Part shown: piece by piece, positions 1-8,939 of the stretch
How the letters are laid out: each line of letters starts with the position of its first letter
How positions within the stretch are numbered: the stretch's first letter is position 1
Program-made: the position numbers and the translations under genes
Notes under the pieces: model-generated
What the model was told of the DNA's origin: nothing
Database searches by the model: none
Seen by the model: only the letters and a program-made list of their open reading frames with translations
NCBI RefSeq assembly: GCF_014200455.1
Contig: NZ_JACHBW010000011.1
Coordinates: 62,001-126,000, forward strand
DNA length: 64,000 bases
Direction of reading: 5' to 3'
From: Paraburkholderia bannensis
GTDB lineage: Bacteria; Pseudomonadota; Gammaproteobacteria; Burkholderiales; Burkholderiaceae

Positions 1-1
1 G

Positions 2-307
2 ATCCAGTCCGTTGCAGTCGCAGTTGCTATCGTCGCACCGCTTACCTCGTTCGCCCAGTCGAATAGCCAGATCACCCGTGCGCAAGTTCGCGCCGAGTTG
101 GTCCAGCTTGAAAAAGCCGGCTACAACCCGGCCCGTGGCGAAGACCCCAACTACCCGGCAGACATTCAGGCCGCAGAAGCCAAGGTTGCCGCGACGAACG
201 GCAATACGAGCGGTTATGGTGGCGCCACCAACGCGTCGTCGGACGCCGGTGCGCCGCACGACGTTCGGCTCTCGTCCTACTCTGCGCCGATTTACCAGCA
301 CCACTAA
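2..307 (+). CDS. DUF4148 domain protein, 5' end outside the window
   Basis: The reading frame is open from the window edge to a TAA stop, so the start codon lies upstream of base 1. The visible part has a hydrophobic, alanine- and valine-rich stretch ending in TSFAQS, which looks like the end of a signal peptide cleaved after AFA/FAQ. It is followed by TRAQVRAELVQLEKAGYNP, the typical core of DUF4148 proteins, which are small secreted or periplasmic proteins multiplied in Burkholderiaceae. Their function is unknown. The remainder is a low-complexity Ala/Asn/Ser-rich tail ending in histidines. The family call is firm; nothing can be said about role. Confidence 0.85.
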   Translation: MQSVAVAVAIVAPLTSFAQSNSQITRAQVRAELVQLEKAGYNPARGEDPNYPADIQAAEAKVAATNGNTSGYGGATNASSDAGAPHDVRLSSYSAPIYQHH

Positions 308-340
308 AGTGCAGCAGCGCGATACGCGCAGGTTCGTCGC

Positions 341-1375
341 TCACGTCCGTGCGGTAGAGGATGGCATCAGCACCATGGCTGCGGCGAGCGCAACGAAGCA
401 CCCGGCGAATACTTCCTCGATACGCAATTTCGCAAGCGGCACGATGTCGAAACCGAGCTGGGCATAAACGAGCCCGACGACCATGGTGATAAAGAACACG
501 CCCCTCCCATACTCATGAAGAATGTGATAGGCCCAGCCGAAAACCGATAGTGCCGTCGCGGCCACGAGCACCCAGGGTTGGTGGCCGCATAAGGCAATGA
601 GCAGCACGCTGGCCGCCGCGCCGGCCGACGTGCCCGCAATGCGCTTCATGACGCGAGCGCGCGTGCCCTGATACGAAGTCGTCCCAAAAAAAACGACGAA
701 CGTGCTGATGACCGCCCACATCGAGCGATCTTCCGACAATTCGCCGCCTGCCAGCATGGCGAGCAGTGCCGCGGCGGTGGCGACCAGGGCCGGCCGCCAT
801 GCAAGCAGGCGAAGCCGATGCGCGAGCGTGAACGAAGGCGGCACCGCGCAGTCTCGTTCCACCGGAATGACGACGCGGCCGACGAGCGCGAGGATGATCG
901 GCACCATGGCCATCGCGGCGAGCATTTCCATGAGCTGTGCATGGGAAGGATGCAGGTACAGGCCGAGGTAAAAGGAAACCAGCGTGAGCAGCGCGGCGCC
1001 CACCGCACGCACGCCTAACGGTTGGCACAGCATGCCAACGAACACCACGAGCAGTGCCCCGGCGCCGCGCAGCAAAGGTTGCGAGGCAACCGCGGCCGCA
1101 GCGCCAAAGGAAGCGCAGGTGCAGAAATAGAGAATGAGGAGCGAGGTGAGCCAGCTAGACCAGCGCGCTTCACGAAGAAATAAAGGCGCAATCATCGCGA
1201 ACAACGCGCCGGGCACCGCAAGCGTCGGCGCTTCGTGATGCTGGAGAGCCCACAGCACTCCGACACCCGCCGTCAGCAGACAAGCTAGCGTCGAACGCGC
1301 GGCTGCGCGCAAACGCGCGAATTCAGGGTCCTGGACAAGTGCGCGATTCAACGCGCGTGAGCAGGCGGCGATCAT
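341..1375 (-). CDS. FUSC-family (fusaric acid resistance-like) inner-membrane protein
   Basis: The protein is about 344 residues with many hydrophobic segments arranged in two blocks around a central hydrophilic loop, the layout of FUSC/aromatic acid exporter membrane proteins. The second half carries the family-like stretch SEDRSMWAVISTFVVFFGT followed by SYQGTRARVMKRIAGTSAG. The frame is open further upstream, but the first 32 codons are arginine- and histidine-rich and unlike a membrane protein start. The ATG at 1375 (MIAACSRALNRAL) is therefore preferred. It is shorter than full-length FUSC exporters of about 650-700 residues, and no partner membrane-fusion gene is adjacent. Substrate is unknown. 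Confidence 0.7.
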   Translation of the reverse strand: MIAACSRALNRALVQDPEFARLRAAARSTLACLLTAGVGVLWALQHHEAPTLAVPGALFAMIAPLFLREARWSSWLTSLLILYFCTCASFGAAAAVASQPLLRGAGALLVVFVGMLCQPLGVRAVGAALLTLVSFYLGLYLHPSHAQLMEMLAAMAMVPIILALVGRVVIPVERDCAVPPSFTLAHRLRLLAWRPALVATAAALLAMLAGGELSEDRSMWAVISTFVVFFGTTSYQGTRARVMKRIAGTSAGAAASVLLIALCGHQPWVLVAATALSVFGWAYHILHEYGRGVFFITMVVGLVYAQLGFDIVPLAKLRIEEVFAGCFVALAAAMVLMPSSTART

Positions 1376-1943
1376 GGTCGACGATATCCGTACGTGTCGG
1401 CAACCCGGCTTGTGACCGTGGCCGACTCTCGGGCATGACAGCCCGGCATTGTGTGGACGCTTTATGCGCACTCATGCCGGGATCTCCGGTATGGCGTGCG
1501 CCCGGCGCAACGTACTTCCGGCGCGCGCACCAACGGCGTCGAGGGTACGACGCGCAGCAGGCGGCCCGGGTTTGCCCGATCATAACCGATCAAAATTACG
1601 CTGATGCGGCGATTCCTTCTGCGACCGCTTCGGCCACCCCCTTCTGCCATCCTGATGCGCATGAAAAAAAAGCAGCGACCACGTCCTGAATCACCCGCTC
1701 GCTCATTGCCTGTGGCTCGCTCATGATGGAAAACTCCACGCCATCGCACAGCTTATGAAGGCGAGCGCGACGGCATCCGGCTGCAGGGACAATGGCTGCC
1801 GGCGCACTGCGAAATCGAGCGGATCAACGCGCTGACCTGATCGAGCCTTTCATGCCTGAAGGCCTTTACAACTCAAGCGACACCTGCGGTATGGGTTAGA
1901 TCGCCTTCTGCGGTGTCACCGCCTGGGCGTGCACAGGCCAGCT
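1376..1943. other. Intergenic stretch with a possible gene relic
   Basis: No convincing gene is present between the FUSC start and the porin terminator stem. On the plus strand, 1727-1840 reads as a short open segment ending in LQGQWLPAHCEIERINAL and a stop. This looks like protein sequence rather than random translation, but it has no start codon or upstream domain. It may be the tail of a lost gene; I cannot assign a family. Confidence 0.35.
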
Positions 1944-1970
1944 CTCCCCGGCGCGGGTCAAGCCGGGGAG
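1944..1970 (-). terminator. Stem-loop downstream of the porin gene
   Basis: Perfect 9-base arms (CTCCCCGGC and GCCGGGGAG) enclose a 9-base loop, 12 to 38 bases past the porin stop codon. There is no clear T-run on the minus strand. It may be an intrinsic terminator of the weak type or a 3' mRNA-stabilising hairpin. Confidence 0.5.
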
Positions 1971-1981
1971 TACAGGACATG

Positions 1982-3157
1982 CTAGAACATCTTGCGAAGC
2001 CCGACCGCCACACCCAGTTGATTCGTTCTACCAATCGAGTTGGTCGGTACGTTGGCGGCATCGACTCCACCCGGATAGTCGGCAGCGAAGGCACCGGTGC
2101 CGCGTGACCAGTCGGTGATTGCGTAGACTTCCGTATGCTTCGAGAACGAGTACTCGGCGAGAATACTGGCCGACTGGTTCACGCCCCTTCCAAGGTGACC
2201 GTCGAGCAGAAGCGCATTGCGCGTCTTGCCGTAGTAATACGCAAACGTGAACAGCAGCGGAGCGCTAGCTTGCCAGTTGGCACCGACATAATACGTATCG
2301 TCGATACGGTCAGGGCTGTAACCATGAAGTTGCGGCGCCCCATTTTGCTGCATATTGTAGTCGGTCAACCCCGTCTGGTCCTGCCCGTGCAGCCAGCCGG
2401 CGAGCAGGCGGACATCGTGGTTGACCTGATACGCGCCACTGATGTGAAAGAAATTGGTCTTGCCGCCATTGATTGCACTGCCGATATTGTTGCCAACAGA
2501 TGAGCCGGTCGCAGATGTCGGCACGGAGACCTGCTGGAAGCCGGCGTTCAGCATGGCGGGACCATACGAGTACGTCAATTCCACGGCATAGGTCGCTCCG
2601 AGACCCACTGCACCGGGCTGGTTACCGAAGCCGTAAAGGGCGTCGATCGCGAGGTTGTCAAACGTGCCCTTGTACTTGACCGAGTTGTTGACTTCCAGAT
2701 AACTGCCGATACCGTTGTACATCCAGCTGTTTTGCCAGTAGTTACCCACCGTCAACGGGTCGAAAATATCGCCCAGGGTATCGTAAGCGGGCGCATATTG
2801 CTTGCCAAAGGTCAGTGCGCCCCACTTGTCGCTCGACAGCCCCACGAAGGCCTGCCGGCTGAACAACGTGTTAGCCTGGTGGAGTTGTCCATCAAATGCT
2901 TCGAAACCGTTTTCCAGGCGGAAGATCGCGGAGAGCCCGTTCCCCAGATCCTCGGATCCCCTCAAGCCCCAACGGCTGTGAGTTTCCGGGCCCGAGGTCA
3001 TGGAAACCTGATCACCGCCGCCGGGGGCGGCGTTGGTTTGATAACGGATAGCGTTGTCAACCAGACCGTACAGCGTGACTGAACTTTGTGCAAAAGCCGA
3101 TGACGCAGCAACACCGAAAAGCGCAGCTACAGCAGCCGAGATTGCGACTTTCTTCAT
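1982..3157 (-). CDS. Gram-negative porin (OmpC-like, burkholderial type)
   Basis: A general diffusion porin of the outer membrane. The precursor starts MKKVAISAAVAALFGVAASS and has a signal peptide cleaved at AFA before QSSVTLYG, the standard mature start of Burkholderia porins. The interior has the family features SRWGLRGSEDLGNGL and ALTFGKQYAPAYD, alternating amphipathic strands, and a C-terminal phenylalanine (GLRKMF) used for outer-membrane insertion. Length (391 residues) is normal. The frame is open for five more codons, but AGGA lies 5 bases before this ATG, so 3157 is chosen. It stands alone. Substrate selectivity cannot be read from sequence. Confidence 0.93.
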   Translation of the reverse strand: MKKVAISAAVAALFGVAASSAFAQSSVTLYGLVDNAIRYQTNAAPGGGDQVSMTSGPETHSRWGLRGSEDLGNGLSAIFRLENGFEAFDGQLHQANTLFSRQAFVGLSSDKWGALTFGKQYAPAYDTLGDIFDPLTVGNYWQNSWMYNGIGSYLEVNNSVKYKGTFDNLAIDALYGFGNQPGAVGLGATYAVELTYSYGPAMLNAGFQQVSVPTSATGSSVGNNIGSAINGGKTNFFHISGAYQVNHDVRLLAGWLHGQDQTGLTDYNMQQNGAPQLHGYSPDRIDDTYYVGANWQASAPLLFTFAYYYGKTRNALLLDGHLGRGVNQSASILAEYSFSKHTEVYAITDWSRGTGAFAADYPGGVDAANVPTNSIGRTNQLGVAVGLRKMF

Positions 3158-3665
3158 TTTCGTCCTGACCATAATTAAATACGTCCCAACTCGTTCAATT
3201 CTTCACAAAAATAGAACAGGTGAACTTCACCGGGAGAATAGTCCGTTGCATTTTTTCTGCACAGCGTTCTTTAATCGCTGTTGTATATTTCTCATGCGTG
3301 GCGTACGGCACATTCGGCGAAAACTCCGGCCAAACAAGGCTCTTTTCAATTGCCAGAATTTCTGGAAATGTCTAATTCAATCAGACGCTCAATCCCATCG
3401 AGGTATTCAGTACGGTAACCCGCGCCCGCGCCCCGGTAATAGAAAACTGGCGCGCACACTGTCACGACCAGCATGTCCCACCCGTAGGACAGTACGCAGA
3501 GACCACCGAAATCCTTGCTGCCGCGCCACGGCGAGCCTTGCATAACCGTGCGGCACCTTGCTGGAAGTTAACGTCGTCACCCGAAAATGTCGGTTAGGTG
3601 TCGCGACGTCACGAAATCAGCGCTTTGGCTGATCGCGGATTTGTCTGCCGTGGACGAACGGTTGG
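3158..3665. other. Porin upstream region
   Basis: About 500 bases without a recognisable gene. Near the porin it is AT-rich and likely holds the porin promoter on the minus strand. A perfect palindrome GGTGAACTTCACC lies at 3219-3231, about 60 bases upstream of the porin start, and could be an operator. A 65-codon minus-strand open frame (3346-3543) contains DMLVVTVCAPVFYYRGAG, but it has no recognisable family or ribosome binding site. Confidence 0.45.
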
Positions 3666-3697
3666 CACGAGAAGTCCGGCGGGCCGGACTTCTCGTG
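3666..3697 (-). terminator. Long perfect stem-loop after the bicupin gene
   Basis: Arms of 14 bases (CACGAGAAGTCCGG and its exact complement) enclose a 4-base loop, 16 bases past the stop of the minus-strand cupin gene. No T-run follows, but the length and perfection of the stem make transcription termination or 3' end protection likely. Confidence 0.6.
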
Positions 3698-3712
3698 TGC
3701 TACGTCTATGCT

Positions 3713-4660
3713 TTAGCGTGCGAAACGAATGTCGAGCGAACGCAGATAAGTCTGCAGACCGGCATCCTGAAGCGGAATGACGTATGCGACCTCATCCGAC
3801 TCGTTGAAGTGTGCATGCCAGTAACCCGGAGGCGTGACGAATGCCATCCCGGGCGTCCAGTCGACGCGCACCGGATCGACAATGTTGCCTTCCTCGTCGA
3901 TCTCCGTGCCAACCAGGGTGTAGACACCAGGCTTGCAATCCGGAATGAAGTCGAGTGCGATCGACTGATGGCGATGCGGCTTTTGCACCGTATGGGGCGC
4001 CACCACGCCGAACATGGCCCACATCGAGTGGGTAACGGTACGCGTCTGCGGGAAATTAGCGTTTCCGAGCAACACGCTGATCCGATTGCGCTGGCTAGCG
4101 CCCGGTGCCGCTGCGACCTTCTTGAGTTCCTCCTTCGCGCGGTCAGCCGGATAGAGGGTGGGCTGGAAACGTTGGCGCGACACCTGCGTGCCCAGGTAGT
4201 TGAGCAGCGGGCCATCGTTGACATAGTAGATGCGCGCCGTGGCATCAGCGGCCAACACAGCTTCGTCACCGCCGGGCAGCGCGAAGAAGTCGCCCTCGGA
4301 GAAGCTGAACGCCGACTCGGCCTGCGAGACCGTGCCCTTACCTTCCAGCACGTAGAAGACCTGTGAGGTAGCGTTCGGATTGAGCGAAAGCTTTTCGCCC
4401 CCTTCGATACGCAGGAAATTCGCCAGCAGGCCGGGGCCGGTCGCCGGGTAATCAACGCCCAGATCCTTCGAGAGATCAAGCGGCACAATACGTGTCGAAC
4501 CGCTGTCGTAGAGCTCGGAATGGAACGAATGATACGGCACGCGCGAAATCAGTTTCGCGCCGATCGGGTTGGCCGAGCTGGTGTATTCAAAATATTCAGC
4601 GTCGCGCATCGCGGCATCGTCGTCGAGACGAAGAGAGGAAATAGCGGTTTTTTCGAGCAT
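3713..4660 (-). CDS. Bicupin (gentisate dioxygenase-like) protein
   Basis: A protein of about 315 residues with two cupin barrels. The first (about residues 75-150) has YVLEGKGTVSQAESAFSFSE and GDFFALPGG; the second (about 205-300) has the metal-binding pattern PHRHQS followed by PPGYWHAHFNESDEVAYVIP. The fold resembles gentisate 1,2-dioxygenase and related ring-cleaving or sensing bicupins. Histidines for metal binding are evident only in the second cupin, so an enzyme with one active barrel is plausible, and substrate is unknown. The ATG at 4660 has AAGGA eight bases upstream; the ATG three codons earlier sits directly on that site and is unlikely. The gene stands alone. Confidence 0.75.
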   Translation of the reverse strand: MLEKTAISSLRLDDDAAMRDAEYFEYTSSANPIGAKLISRVPYHSFHSELYDSGSTRIVPLDLSKDLGVDYPATGPGLLANFLRIEGGEKLSLNPNATSQVFYVLEGKGTVSQAESAFSFSEGDFFALPGGDEAVLAADATARIYYVNDGPLLNYLGTQVSRQRFQPTLYPADRAKEELKKVAAAPGASQRNRISVLLGNANFPQTRTVTHSMWAMFGVVAPHTVQKPHRHQSIALDFIPDCKPGVYTLVGTEIDEEGNIVDPVRVDWTPGMAFVTPPGYWHAHFNESDEVAYVIPLQDAGLQTYLRSLDIRFAR

Positions 4661-5338
4661 GGGAGACATCCTTACTAACGTTTAAATGCGGTCGCAAACA
4701 TTGCGTGTCGCGCACGTGTGTGACAGACGGACGCAGTGTCGATGTCAATATAGGGAGATCGCCGGCCGGCCAGAACTGCGCCAACGAAAAATCAGCTTTG
4801 CGCAAAGGGGATAGCGTGACAGGAAACGCGGTAGTAGCCTTTGGCTAGAACGCTTCCTGTGCGTACCGAATTGCAGTCGAATCGGCGAGATTCCGACAAA
4901 AGGCAAGAACAACAGCTAGCGCCAGAGATCTGCTTTGCGGGCAAGGGCCAACGGCATCGAAGGAAAGGAGAACCGTCTCCAGCAGGAACACACCCTCGAC
5001 ATCCTCGGCAAGGCCTATGTGAAGGCCCAGAACGACCTTCGAAGACAGGCTGCCGCGCTAGCGCCTCGCCATGATAGACGCCATGCCATTGGGAAAAGCA
5101 GCATTGCGCAACTTGGATAACGCTATTGATCGATCGGCTCTGTTTTTCTTGCTATAAATGCAGCGAAAATATTGTCAGTATTTGCAGCTGCAATTTATCG
5201 AGATCCCGATGAATTCTGAAGGGCATTCATGAATGCTTTCAAGACGTACCTTGCATGGCCATAGCCTGGCCCGTCCCTTAAGCCTCGTTATTTCGCCCCC
5301 TTTGCTCGGCGTTACGCGAAGACAAGCGCCGCCAGCAA
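4661..5338. other. Intergenic stretch with an unassigned open segment
   Basis: About 680 bases separate the bicupin gene from the LysR gene. The plus-strand frame from about 4920 to 5120 reads ANGIEGKENRLQQEHTLDIL and continues as GKAYVKAQNDLRRQ, charged and protein-like, but only a TTG start is available and no ribosome binding site is clear. It may be a small gene or a remnant. The rest is AT-rich toward 5100-5220 and contains nothing I can name. Confidence 0.35.
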
Positions 5339-6265
5339 TTAAAGGTCCCAATAGTCTTCTTTGCTGAATAATTCCGCATAGAAGTCGATAAAGGCGCGTA
5401 CTTTCGTCGAGACCGTTTTCTTGGGCGGATAAACTGCCCAGATCGCTGGCGTAGCGGCTGTGGGTTGGACCTCCCACTCCGGTAGCAGCCTGACGAGTTG
5501 CCCGTTGCGCACGGCGTCGCCAATCGCCCAGGTTGGCAGCAATGCGGCACCGCAACCGGCGATTGCAAGGTCGAGAAGCGCTTCCGTGTCGTCCGCGCGA
5601 ATTCGCCCTCCCAGGCGCACCGTGAGCTGACTGGCCTCTGCCCTGGCGGTTCGGTCGACGAAGATCCAGCGGTCGTCCGCCGCAAGCGGAAAGCGCAGCG
5701 TCACATGTGTCGACAGATCCTCAGGAGAAGACGGGGTTCCGGTCCGGGCCACGTACCGCGGGCTGGCGCAGACGACGCGCCGGTGCGGCGCCAGTCGGCG
5801 CGCCATGAGTTGCGAGTCGGGCAAGGCGCCGATCCGGATGGCCAGATCGATGCCCGAGTCGATGATCTTGAGGACTTCGTCGGTCATGACAGCGTCGACG
5901 TCGATTTTGGGGAAGCGCTCCAGAAATTCGGGCAGATGGCGGATGATGTGGCGCCGGCCGAACGCCGTGGGCATGGTCACACGCAAGAGGCCGCGCGGCG
6001 AGCTATTCAAGGCCGCCGTGACCGCTCGTGCTTCTTCGAGGCTCTGCAGGACCTGCAGCGTTTGCTCGTAAAACACCCGACCGCCTTCGGTCAGAACCAG
6101 GCCGCGTGTCGACCGGTTGAAGAGTGCGATCGCAAGATCTTGTTCGAGATCCCTAACGCTACGGGAGACGGTTGAGGTTTTGACGCCGAGTTTTGCGGCC
6201 GCCTGACTGAAGCTGCCCAGTTCGGCTGCGTAGCGAAACGCCCGCATCGCGGAGAAGTAGTCCAT
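5339..6265 (-). CDS. LysR-family transcriptional regulator
   Basis: A 308-residue DNA-binding regulator. The N-terminal winged helix-turn-helix (about residues 3-62) reads MRAFRYAAELGSFSQAAAKL followed by TSTVSRSVRDLEQDLAIALFNR. A linker helix follows, then a substrate-binding domain with GLLRVTMPTAFGRRHI and DLAIRIGALPDSQLMARRLA. It belongs to the AaeR/PecT-like subgroup that usually starts MDxxxAMRAF. No target gene is divergently placed; the neighbouring curlin is decayed and on the same strand. Effector is unknown. Start and length are normal. Confidence 0.92.
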   Translation of the reverse strand: MDYFSAMRAFRYAAELGSFSQAAAKLGVKTSTVSRSVRDLEQDLAIALFNRSTRGLVLTEGGRVFYEQTLQVLQSLEEARAVTAALNSSPRGLLRVTMPTAFGRRHIIRHLPEFLERFPKIDVDAVMTDEVLKIIDSGIDLAIRIGALPDSQLMARRLAPHRRVVCASPRYVARTGTPSSPEDLSTHVTLRFPLAADDRWIFVDRTARAEASQLTVRLGGRIRADDTEALLDLAIAGCGAALLPTWAIGDAVRNGQLVRLLPEWEVQPTAATPAIWAVYPPKKTVSTKVRAFIDFYAELFSKEDYWDL

Positions 6266-6680
6266 CAGGTGGGTGTCCAGAAAACAGGAGCGTACAGTCG
6301 AAGCTTACGGCAAAAAAGCTCCGCCGCGAGTGTACGTCCCTGCGAGCATCAGAGCCATCCTATTTTTGCAAAGCTGATCTTCTGTGATGCCAAATGCGGC
6401 TATTTACCAATGCTGGCCGGGCGTCGCGCCTGGCGATATGCCGCTATCAGAAGAATGGCAGCCGGGTATTTTGCTCAACATCGAAGCATCGGTTGAACGG
6501 TTCGAGCTTGCGCCTCAGATTGCCCTCAATGCTCCAGTCACAAGCGCACAGTCCTGCGCGGACAACCGGCATGTGACGACCGAGGCAGACGTGATAGCCG
6601 GTGTAAAGCAACGCATGGGAACACGATGAATTTATTTCGGCGCGGCACGCTGCAACCGCAGTATCAATCAGCGGCCAGAA
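6266..6680. other. Intergenic stretch between the LysR gene and the curlin relic
   Basis: No convincing gene. A plus-strand frame 6384-6629 reads PGDMPLSEEWQPGILLNIEA, which looks protein-like but matches nothing I recognise and lacks a good ribosome binding site. It could be another decayed gene, in keeping with the neighbouring pseudogenes. Confidence 0.3.
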
Positions 6681-6712
6681 GGCGGGCCAGAGCGATGCCG
6701 CTCCGGCCCGCC
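6681..6712 (-). terminator. GC-rich stem-loop after the curlin relic
   Basis: Perfect outer arms GGCGGGCC and GGCCCGCC with a further partly paired inner stem (AGAGC/GCTC) lie 24 bases past the curlin stop on the minus strand. It probably terminated the curlin transcript; no T-run follows. Confidence 0.5.
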
Positions 6713-6735
6713 ATCAGTATCAGCATCAGCAAAAA

Positions 6736-7060
6736 TTAACGCTGGTTCACCGTTGCGGTATTGTTGGAGCCGGTCAGGCGGATGTTTGCATAATTGCCGT
6801 TACCTTGCTGTGCCAAGGGTAACGCTATTGCCAATACCATTCTGCGTCACGTATCCGTCGTTGCCCGATCCGTAGACCTGCGTCGCGAGGATGCTGTTTT
6901 CGTAGCCGGTTTGCGCGAGGCTCAGCACATCATTCGCGCCATGCTGCGATGCGGAGACAAAGTTGCCGATCCCGCCATTCTCGAATCGAACGCTCCGGAC
7001 TGCAGGATCGATGCATGGTTGGCGGCAGCGGATTGACTGCAAAGTCCCGAGCTACGTAAC
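6736..7060 (-). pseudogene. Curlin-repeat (CsgA/CsgB-like) amyloid subunit, frameshifted
   Basis: Minus-strand translation shows curlin-type repeats broken over several frames. From 6800 upward one frame reads NGGIGNFVSASQHGAND, LSLAQTGYENSILATQ and GNDGYVTQNGIGNSVTL, the Gln/Asn/Gly spacing of curlin repeats that form functional amyloid. It then stops, but the next frame continues QQGNGNYANIRLTGSNN to a natural end NQR-stop at 6736. One extra G in the run CTTGGCACAG would explain the shift. Farther upstream a third frame holds ANHASILQSGAF. No start codon and signal peptide fit, and no csgEFG genes are nearby. It is a decayed gene unless the shifts are sequencing errors. Confidence 0.75.
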
Positions 7061-7400
7061 TCGAATGCGCTACGCGAAATTCCTGACAATTCATCTCGCT
7101 TACAATCAAGCAAAAATATTTGATTTTTATTTATTCTAATTTAAAAAAATAGACTTCATCATCAGGAATTAGATTTTTAATGCCGCAAACTTTTCAAGTC
7201 GGCGCGCACGTCGCGAGGAATACCGGTCATCTGCATGCGCAAGGCTGCAAATCGGCTTTTTATTGCCCGCTCATGGGGAACTCATGGGGAATACAGAGCA
7301 ATTGCGATGCCGGGCGTGCAGATCATCCCGATCCCGCCGGGCGCACGACTTGCTCAAGCAGTCAGTCCCACTAAAGCCGATTCCATTGCAGGAGGCCATC
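7061..7400. other. AT-rich intergenic stretch with a spaced inverted repeat
   Basis: Bases 7095-7180 are much richer in A+T than their surroundings. This segment is bracketed by AATTCCTGA (7078-7086) and its exact complement TCAGGAATT (7162-7170). It probably held the promoter of the decayed curlin gene and may also serve the PRC-barrel gene to the right. The part 7180-7390 shows no recognisable gene. Confidence 0.4.
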
Positions 7401-7736
7401 ATGGCAAACACTCCCCAGTCCCAGCAAAGCGGTGCACGCATTGTCGGCAGAGGCAGCGAGACCGCCGCGGGTCCCGGCCCGGCCATCATGGCGGCGAACA
7501 CGCTGGAAGGTAACCGCGTGCTGAGTTCGGATGACGAGGATCTCGGCAAGATCAAGGAAGTCATGCTCGATGTGCAGCACGGGCGCATTGCCTACGCCAC
7601 CACTCAGGTCCACGCGTACTTTCACACCACCCCGCACTGGCAAAGCGATCCCCTCGCGCACGCGAAGCGCATCGAAACGGGCGCAGCCTGCGACGAACCG
7701 CTGGAGCCGCCCGAAGCCGGCGGCGTGAAGCTGTAA
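7401..7736 (+). pseudogene. PRC-barrel domain protein with an internal deletion
   Basis: AGGAGG lies at 7390-7395, 5 bases before the ATG. The N-terminus (MANTPQSQQSGARIVG) and LSSDDEDLGKIKEVMLDV-HGRIAYA match the front of burkholderial PRC-barrel stress proteins. The next residues, TTQVHAYFHTTPHW, match the end of such proteins, which usually read like VHSYYGTxPYW after a segment beginning GFDKDHWP. The middle of the barrel, roughly 60-70 residues, is missing without loss of frame. The 111-residue product probably cannot fold as a PRC barrel. Its stop overlaps the ATG of the next gene (TAATG), so the two remain translationally coupled. Confidence 0.75.
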
Positions 7737-8782
7737 TGGCGCGCGCGCTTTCTGCGCACTGGCGCACGGCGCTGTCCGCTTTACTCGCCGAAGAAACGCT
7801 GCCGCTGGACGCGCAGACGCTCGGGCTAGCATCGCGGCGGCTGGTTGCGGCCTTCCCGGCGCTGCCCTCGCCGGGCGGTGGGAACACGCTCGCGCGCTGG
7901 CAGTTCCTTGCCGATGTCGCCGCCCGCGATCTCTCGCTCATCAAGGTCTACGAAGCTCACGCCGACGCGCTGGCGATCCTCGCGGAGCTTGAGTGTGAAA
8001 CGTTTGAGCCAGAGTCGGAGCGCCAGGACGCGATCTGGGCCGTCTGGGCCGCACGCTCGCGCCAAAATGAACTGCGCTTTGCATCGCGCGAAGGCGCGCA
8101 GGTGCGGCTGAGTGGCACCAAGGCCTGGTGTTCGGGTGCGCACATCGTCTCGCACGCACTCGTTACCTGCGTCGACGCACAAGGCGCGGACTGGCTTGCC
8201 GCCGTGAAGCTGGATCAACCTGGCGTGAACGTGAGCACGCGCGGCTGGGCAGCCGTGGGCATGGCGGCGACGCAAAGTGTGGAGGTCGATTTCGACCAGG
8301 CCCACGCCACGCTGGTCGGCGCAAGCGGCGCCTATGTTCAGCGCACCGGCTTCTGGCACGGCGGCGCGGGCATCGCGGCCTGCTGGTACGGCGGCGCGAT
8401 TGCGCTGGCCACTCGCCTTCGGGAGGCGGCGCAGCGCCGCGACAACCCGCATTTGCGCGCGCACCTCGGAGCAGCGGATGTGGCATTGGCCGCCGCACGC
8501 GCGTACCTGCAAGAGAGCGCCCAGCAGATCGACTCCTCGCCCGACGCCATGCCTGCGGCCGCCATGCAGCTTGCGCTACGCACGCGCGGCGTGGTCGAAA
8601 GCGCGGTGCAAAGCGTGCTGCACGCTTGCGCGCGCGGTCTGGGCGCAGGCCCTTTTTGCCAGGACGCGCGCTTCGCACGCATGGCCGCCGACCTGCCGGT
8701 CTTCTTGCGGCAAAGCCACGCCGAAGCCGATCTGGTCCAACTCGCAGCCACCCTCGATGCGCGCGACGATTGGCCCCTGTAA
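7736..8782 (+). CDS. Acyl-CoA dehydrogenase family protein
   Basis: A 348-residue flavoprotein-like protein. The middle part (about residues 95-185) resembles the acyl-CoA dehydrogenase beta domain (LSGTKAWCSGAHIVSHALVT, then WAAVGMAATQSVEVDF); the C-terminal half is the helical domain, with ARGLGAGPFCQDARFARMAA resembling the FAD-contacting region. It is shorter than typical members (about 380) and lacks a clear catalytic glutamate motif. Activity on acyl-CoA is therefore uncertain. Start overlaps the previous stop by one base. In Burkholderiaceae such genes often sit beside PIG-L deacetylase and methyltransferase genes; none is present here. Confidence 0.7.
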   Translation: MARALSAHWRTALSALLAEETLPLDAQTLGLASRRLVAAFPALPSPGGGNTLARWQFLADVAARDLSLIKVYEAHADALAILAELECETFEPESERQDAIWAVWAARSRQNELRFASREGAQVRLSGTKAWCSGAHIVSHALVTCVDAQGADWLAAVKLDQPGVNVSTRGWAAVGMAATQSVEVDFDQAHATLVGASGAYVQRTGFWHGGAGIAACWYGGAIALATRLREAAQRRDNPHLRAHLGAADVALAAARAYLQESAQQIDSSPDAMPAAAMQLALRTRGVVESAVQSVLHACARGLGAGPFCQDARFARMAADLPVFLRQSHAEADLVQLAATLDARDDWPL

Positions 8783-8939
8783 TACTTCGCCGGGCGCCGT
8801 GGATCGGGCTCGCACCCCAGTTCGACGACGCACCTGGCGAAGTCTGCGTGACGATCTCCCGGTCTGACGCCAAGTCACGCGACATCGCGCGGCGCGGCGG
8901 CCGCGCTGAACCGACCGCCGCGCTGTCGCGCTCAACGAC

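Noticed and set aside
3346..3543. A 65-codon minus-strand frame upstream of the porin
   Set aside because: Some residues look protein-like, but there is no family match or ribosome binding site, so it is only mentioned in the region entry.
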